Part shown: positions 8,094-10,255 of the stretch, one piece after another | Numbering within the stretch: position 1 is the first letter of the stretch | Layout of the letters: each line of letters opens with the position of its first letter | Source of the DNA: Actinomycetes bacterium | GTDB taxonomy: Bacteria > Actinomycetota > Actinomycetes > Propionibacteriales > Nocardioidaceae | Direction of reading: 5' to 3' | Assembly: GCA_023415395.1 (NCBI GenBank) | Contig: JAEZKN010000320.1 | Coordinates: forward strand, 1-10,255 | Length of the DNA: 10,255 bases | The notes under the pieces: model-generated | The model's database searches: none | Told to the model about the DNA's origin: nothing | What the model saw: only the letters and a program-made list of their open reading frames with translations | Made by a program: the position numbers and the translations under genes

Positions 8094-8918
8094 TCAGGCG
8101 GCGATGACGCCGGCCGCGACGAGGACGAGCACCAGCGAACCGAGGCCGATCCGGTAGAGCACGAACGGCGTGTAGCTGTGGGTGGTCACGAACTTCAGCA
8201 GCCAGGCGATGGCGGCGTACCCGACGACGAAGGAGACGACCGTCGCCGCGATGGTCGGCCCCCACCCGTAGAGGTTGTCGCCGTGCGGGATCTCCTTCAG
8301 CTCGAAGAGACCCGCACCGATGACGGCCGGGATGGCCAGCAGGAAGGCGTAGCGGGTGGCCGTCTCGCGGTCGTAGCCGAGGAAGCGGCCCATCGACAAG
8401 GTGGCGCCCGAGCGGGAGACGCCGGGGATGAGGGCGAGCGCCTGCGCGAAGCCCATGAGGAGAGCATCGCGGAGCGTGAGCTGCTTGAGCGTCTTGTCGG
8501 TGCTGCCGATGCGGTCGGCGATGCCGAGGACGATGCCCATCACGATGAGCATGGCGCCGATGATCCAGAGGCTGCGGAAGTCCTCCTCGATCACGTCCTT
8601 GAGGGCGATGCCGATCACGACGATGGGCAGCGAGCCCAGGATGATGAACCACCCCATCCGGGCGTCGAGGTGGCCCCGGTACTCCGCGTGCACCAGCGAC
8701 CGGAGCCACATCGAGGCGATCCGCCAGATGTCCTTGCGGAAGTAGAGCAGCACCGCCAGCTCGGTGCCGATCTGGACCACCGCGGTGAAGGCCGCGCCCG
8801 GGTCGCCCCAGCCGAAGAGCTCGGGGAAGATCCGCAGGTGCGCGCTGCTGGAGATCGGCAGGAACTCCGTGAGTCCCTGGAGGATCCCGAGGACCACGGC
8901 CTGGAGGAAGTCGACCAC
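8094..8918 (-). CDS. uppP: undecaprenyl-diphosphate phosphatase (BacA/UppP)
   Basis: Integral membrane phosphatase that converts undecaprenyl diphosphate to undecaprenyl phosphate, recycling the lipid carrier for peptidoglycan and other wall polymers; it also gives bacitracin resistance when abundant. The 274-residue, very hydrophobic protein is of normal family length. It has the first catalytic signature QGLTEFLPISSSAHL (14-28; E18 and H27 are expected catalytic residues) and the second, PGVSRSGAT (165-173, with R169). Several further membrane helices are visible, such as FIILGSLPIVVIGIAL and the C-terminal VLVLVAAGVIAA. GTG at 8918 is chosen because VDFLQAVVLGILQGLTEF matches the usual N-terminus and a TAGAGT box lies 14 nt upstream; an upstream in-frame extension would be atypical. 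It is divergent from the aldo/keto reductase gene and convergent with corA. Confidence 0.96.
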   Translation of the reverse strand: MVDFLQAVVLGILQGLTEFLPISSSAHLRIFPELFGWGDPGAAFTAVVQIGTELAVLLYFRKDIWRIASMWLRSLVHAEYRGHLDARMGWFIILGSLPIVVIGIALKDVIEEDFRSLWIIGAMLIVMGIVLGIADRIGSTDKTLKQLTLRDALLMGFAQALALIPGVSRSGATLSMGRFLGYDRETATRYAFLLAIPAVIGAGLFELKEIPHGDNLYGWGPTIAATVVSFVVGYAAIAWLLKFVTTHSYTPFVLYRIGLGSLVLVLVAAGVIAA

Positions 8919-8926
8919 GGGCGGGA

Positions 8927-8932
8927 ACTCTA
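8927..8932 (-). promoter_or_regulatory. putative -10 box (TAGAGT) for uppP
   Basis: On the minus strand TAGAGT begins 14 nt before the uppP GTG, with TCCCGCCC between and no Shine-Dalgarno sequence. Spacing is 1-2 nt longer than in the other leaderless-type starts, so the mRNA may have a leader of 0-2 nt. Confidence 0.4.
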
Positions 8933-8980
8933 CGGGGCGCGCGTGGGCGTGCCGGAGACCCCCGCCGAGGCGGTGCCGAC

Positions 8981-8986
8981 TACCTT
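8981..8986 (+). promoter_or_regulatory. putative -10 box (TACCTT) for leaderless aldo/keto reductase mRNA
   Basis: TACCTT begins 12 nt before ATG 8993, followed by GTCGCC with no Shine-Dalgarno sequence. It shares the 74-bp divergent gap with the uppP -10 box; the rest of that gap holds nothing I recognise. Confidence 0.5.
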
Positions 8987-8992
8987 GTCGCC

Positions 8993-9940
8993 ATGCAGCA
9001 GAGGCGAGTCGGTGCGACCGGCCTGTCCGTGTCCCGTCTGGGGCTCGGCACGATGACCTGGGGACGGGACACCGACGAGCACGAGGCACGCGACCAGCTG
9101 ATCGCCTTCGCCGAGGCCGGCGGGACCTTCATCGACACCGCCGCCGGGTACGGCGCCGGTGCGTCGGAGGAGCTGATCGGCAGGCTGATCGGCGACGTCG
9201 TGGCTCGCGACGAGGTCGTGCTCGCCACCAAGGCCGGCATCAGCGCCCGGCGCGGTGGCCGGGAGTACAACACCTCGCGCGGCCACCTGCTCACCACGCT
9301 CGACGCCTCGCTGCGCCGGCTCGGGGTCGGCCACGTCGACCTGTGGCAGGTGCACATCTGGTCCGACGAGACCCCGATCGAGGAGACCCTCGCCGCGCTC
9401 GACACGGCGGTCGGCACGGGGCGGGCGTCGTACGTCGGCATCTCGAACTACGCCGGCTGGCAGACCGCGCAGGCGGCCACCTGGCAGCGCGCGCTGCCGG
9501 GCCGGGTCCCGCTGGCCTCGACCCAGGTGGAGTACTCCCTGCTCAACCGCGCGGTCGAGCTGGAGGTCGTCCCCGCGGCCCGGGCGCTCGGGCTCGGCGT
9601 GCTGCCGTGGTCGCCGCTGGGACGGGGCGTCCTCACCGGGAAGTACCGCTCCGGGACGCCGTCGGACTCCCGCGCGGCGTCGCAGCACTTCTCGAACTTC
9701 GTCGGCGCCTACCTCGACGACCGCTCCGCAGGCATCGTCGAGGCCGTCGCCCGCGCCGCCGACGGGCTGGGCTGGACCCCGCTCGAGGTGGCGCTCGCCT
9801 GGGTCCGCGACCGTCCCGGGGTCACCGCCCCGATCCTCGGCGCCCGCACCGCCGCCCAGCTGCGCGGTGCGCTCGGCGTCGAGGAGCTGGTCCTGCCTGA
9901 CGAGATCGCGACCGCCCTCGACGACGTCTCGGCAGAATGA
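8993..9940 (+). CDS. aldo/keto reductase
   Basis: Cytosolic NADPH-dependent oxidoreductase of the AKR superfamily with a TIM-barrel fold; the substrate cannot be told. The 315-residue protein has the catalytic tetrad D48 (TFIDTA), Y53 (GYG), K80 (ATKAG) and H121 (LWQVHIWSD). It also has the family phrases RLGLGTMTWG near the N-terminus, VGISNY in the middle, QVEYSLLNR and LPWSPLGRGVLTGKY as part of the cofactor site, and VTAPILGART near the C-terminus. It resembles the YajO/PdxI/voltage-channel beta-subunit type of bacterial AKRs more than the xylose-reductase type. The ATG is preceded 12 nt upstream by a TACCTT box and fits the usual short AKR N-terminus (RRVGATGLSVSRLGLG). It is followed after 19 nt by the DUF5703 gene, probably in one operon, and is divergent from uppP. 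Confidence 0.95.
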   Translation: MQQRRVGATGLSVSRLGLGTMTWGRDTDEHEARDQLIAFAEAGGTFIDTAAGYGAGASEELIGRLIGDVVARDEVVLATKAGISARRGGREYNTSRGHLLTTLDASLRRLGVGHVDLWQVHIWSDETPIEETLAALDTAVGTGRASYVGISNYAGWQTAQAATWQRALPGRVPLASTQVEYSLLNRAVELEVVPAARALGLGVLPWSPLGRGVLTGKYRSGTPSDSRAASQHFSNFVGAYLDDRSAGIVEAVARAADGLGWTPLEVALAWVRDRPGVTAPILGARTAAQLRGALGVEELVLPDEIATALDDVSAE

Positions 9941-9949
9941 GCCGAGGCG

Positions 9950-9955
9950 AGGAGG
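9950..9955 (+). promoter_or_regulatory. Shine-Dalgarno site of the DUF5703 gene
   Basis: AGGAGG ends 4 nt before the ATG at 9960, within the 19-nt gap after the aldo/keto reductase stop codon. It supports this ATG and shows that a downstream operon gene does use a ribosome-binding site, unlike the promoter-proximal genes. Confidence 0.75.
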
Positions 9956-9959
9956 CAGC

Positions 9960-10178
9960 ATGACCCGTGCGTTGCGACGTCCCCCCGGTCGCGGGGTGGA
10001 GTGGGAGTTCGAGAAGGTCACCTTCTCCCGGGAGTTCTCACGCAACGTGGTCACCAAGCTCCTCGTCGAGCGCGCCGAGCACGGCGGCTGGGAGCTCGAC
10101 CGGGTCCGCATCGGTGCCGACGGCACCCGTCGCGTCATCCTGCGCCGCAAGATCATCCGGGCCGTCCGCACCGCCTGA
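9960..10178 (+). CDS. DUF5703 family small basic protein
   Basis: The 72-residue conserved actinobacterial protein has no known function. The core VEWEFEKVTFSREFSRNVVTK, then ERAEHGGWELDRVRI and GTRRVILRRKIIR, is what I recognise as DUF5703: two conserved beta-rich halves ending in a strongly basic arginine/lysine C-terminus. No signal peptide or membrane segment is seen. The basic tail could bind nucleic acid or acidic lipid, but that is speculation. It starts at ATG 9960 after a good AGGAGG and probably shares a transcript with the aldo/keto reductase. I recall a relative next to uppP in mycobacteria (Rv2137c region), which suggests conserved linkage to uppP rather than to the reductase. 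It is followed 18 nt later by the second long inverted repeat. Confidence 0.88.
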   Translation: MTRALRRPPGRGVEWEFEKVTFSREFSRNVVTKLLVERAEHGGWELDRVRIGADGTRRVILRRKIIRAVRTA

Positions 10179-10196
10179 CCCACGGCCGGAATCTCC

Positions 10197-10255
10197 GCGG
10201 TTTGGTCACCAACCGCAGGTTCAGCGGCCGAAATGTTGCGGTTGGTGACCAAACC
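10197..10255. repeat. long inverted repeat, copy 2 (21-bp arms, 19-bp spacer; right arm cut 2 nt short by window end)
   Basis: The left arm at 10197-10217 is identical to the left arm of copy 1. The right arm runs from 10237 and matches for all 19 visible bases. The spacer at 10218-10236 is 19 nt as in copy 1, but only part of it is conserved. The 30 bp at 10226-10255 are identical to the reverse complement of 3621-3650, so this copy is inverted relative to copy 1. It lies 18 nt after the DUF5703 stop codon, again at a gene's 3' end. If the next gene is convergent, placement would match copy 1 exactly. Confidence 0.95.

Noticed and set aside
6853..8709. A 618-codon open frame on the minus strand
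   Set aside because: It runs through uppP in the wrong frame and antisense to corA; only a GC-rich shadow.
8930..10252. A 440-codon open frame on the minus strand starting MVTNRNIS
   Set aside because: It is antisense to the aldo/keto reductase and DUF5703 genes, and its start lies in the inverted repeat.

Overview
The window is high-GC DNA with densely packed genes, strong G/C at third codon positions, and long spurious open frames antisense to almost every gene. A mycothiol ligase (MshC), a PAC2-family protein, a DUF3090 protein and a DUF5703 protein all point to an actinomycete. The gene content resembles Nocardioides-like Propionibacteriales, but that rank is a guess. From memory, the order metH - PAC2 - mshC - kinase-like - DUF3090 - histidine phosphatase - uppP matches the Mycobacterium tuberculosis Rv2124c-Rv2137c neighbourhood, so this looks like core chromosome rather than an island. 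No mobile element, CRISPR array, tRNA or rRNA was seen.

Layout. (1) 1-2624, minus: N-terminal three quarters of cobalamin-dependent methionine synthase, cut by the window edge. (2) 2625-2741: divergent promoter region with a 16-bp palindrome next to the metH -10 box. (3) 2742-3590, plus: PAC2 family protein. (4) 3591-3706: convergent gap filled by a long perfect inverted repeat. (5) 7057-3707, minus: four co-directional genes, namely histidine phosphatase, DUF3090 zinc-ribbon-like protein, PI3/4-kinase-like protein (GTGA overlap) and MshC. (6) 7058-7089: 32-bp divergent region. (7) 7090-8061, plus: CorA-type metal channel. (8) 8918-8094, minus: undecaprenyl-diphosphate phosphatase UppP, convergent with corA. 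(9) 8993-9940 and 9960-10178, plus: aldo/keto reductase and a DUF5703 protein, probably one operon. (10) 10179-10255: a second copy of the inverted repeat, in opposite orientation and cut by the window edge.

Biology. The genes are mostly housekeeping: methionine synthesis, the third step specific to mycothiol (cysteine ligation), recycling of the cell-wall lipid carrier, and divalent metal transport. The phosphatase / zinc-ribbon / kinase-like trio next to mshC has no established function and is the most interesting protein-level question. The most unusual DNA features are two. One is a dispersed palindromic repeat with 21-bp arms, present twice and placed 3' of genes. The other is a series of TAnnnT -10 boxes lying 12-14 nt upstream of seven start codons, which suggests that most genes here are read from leaderless or nearly leaderless mRNAs. 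Only metH and the DUF5703 gene show a well-spaced Shine-Dalgarno sequence.
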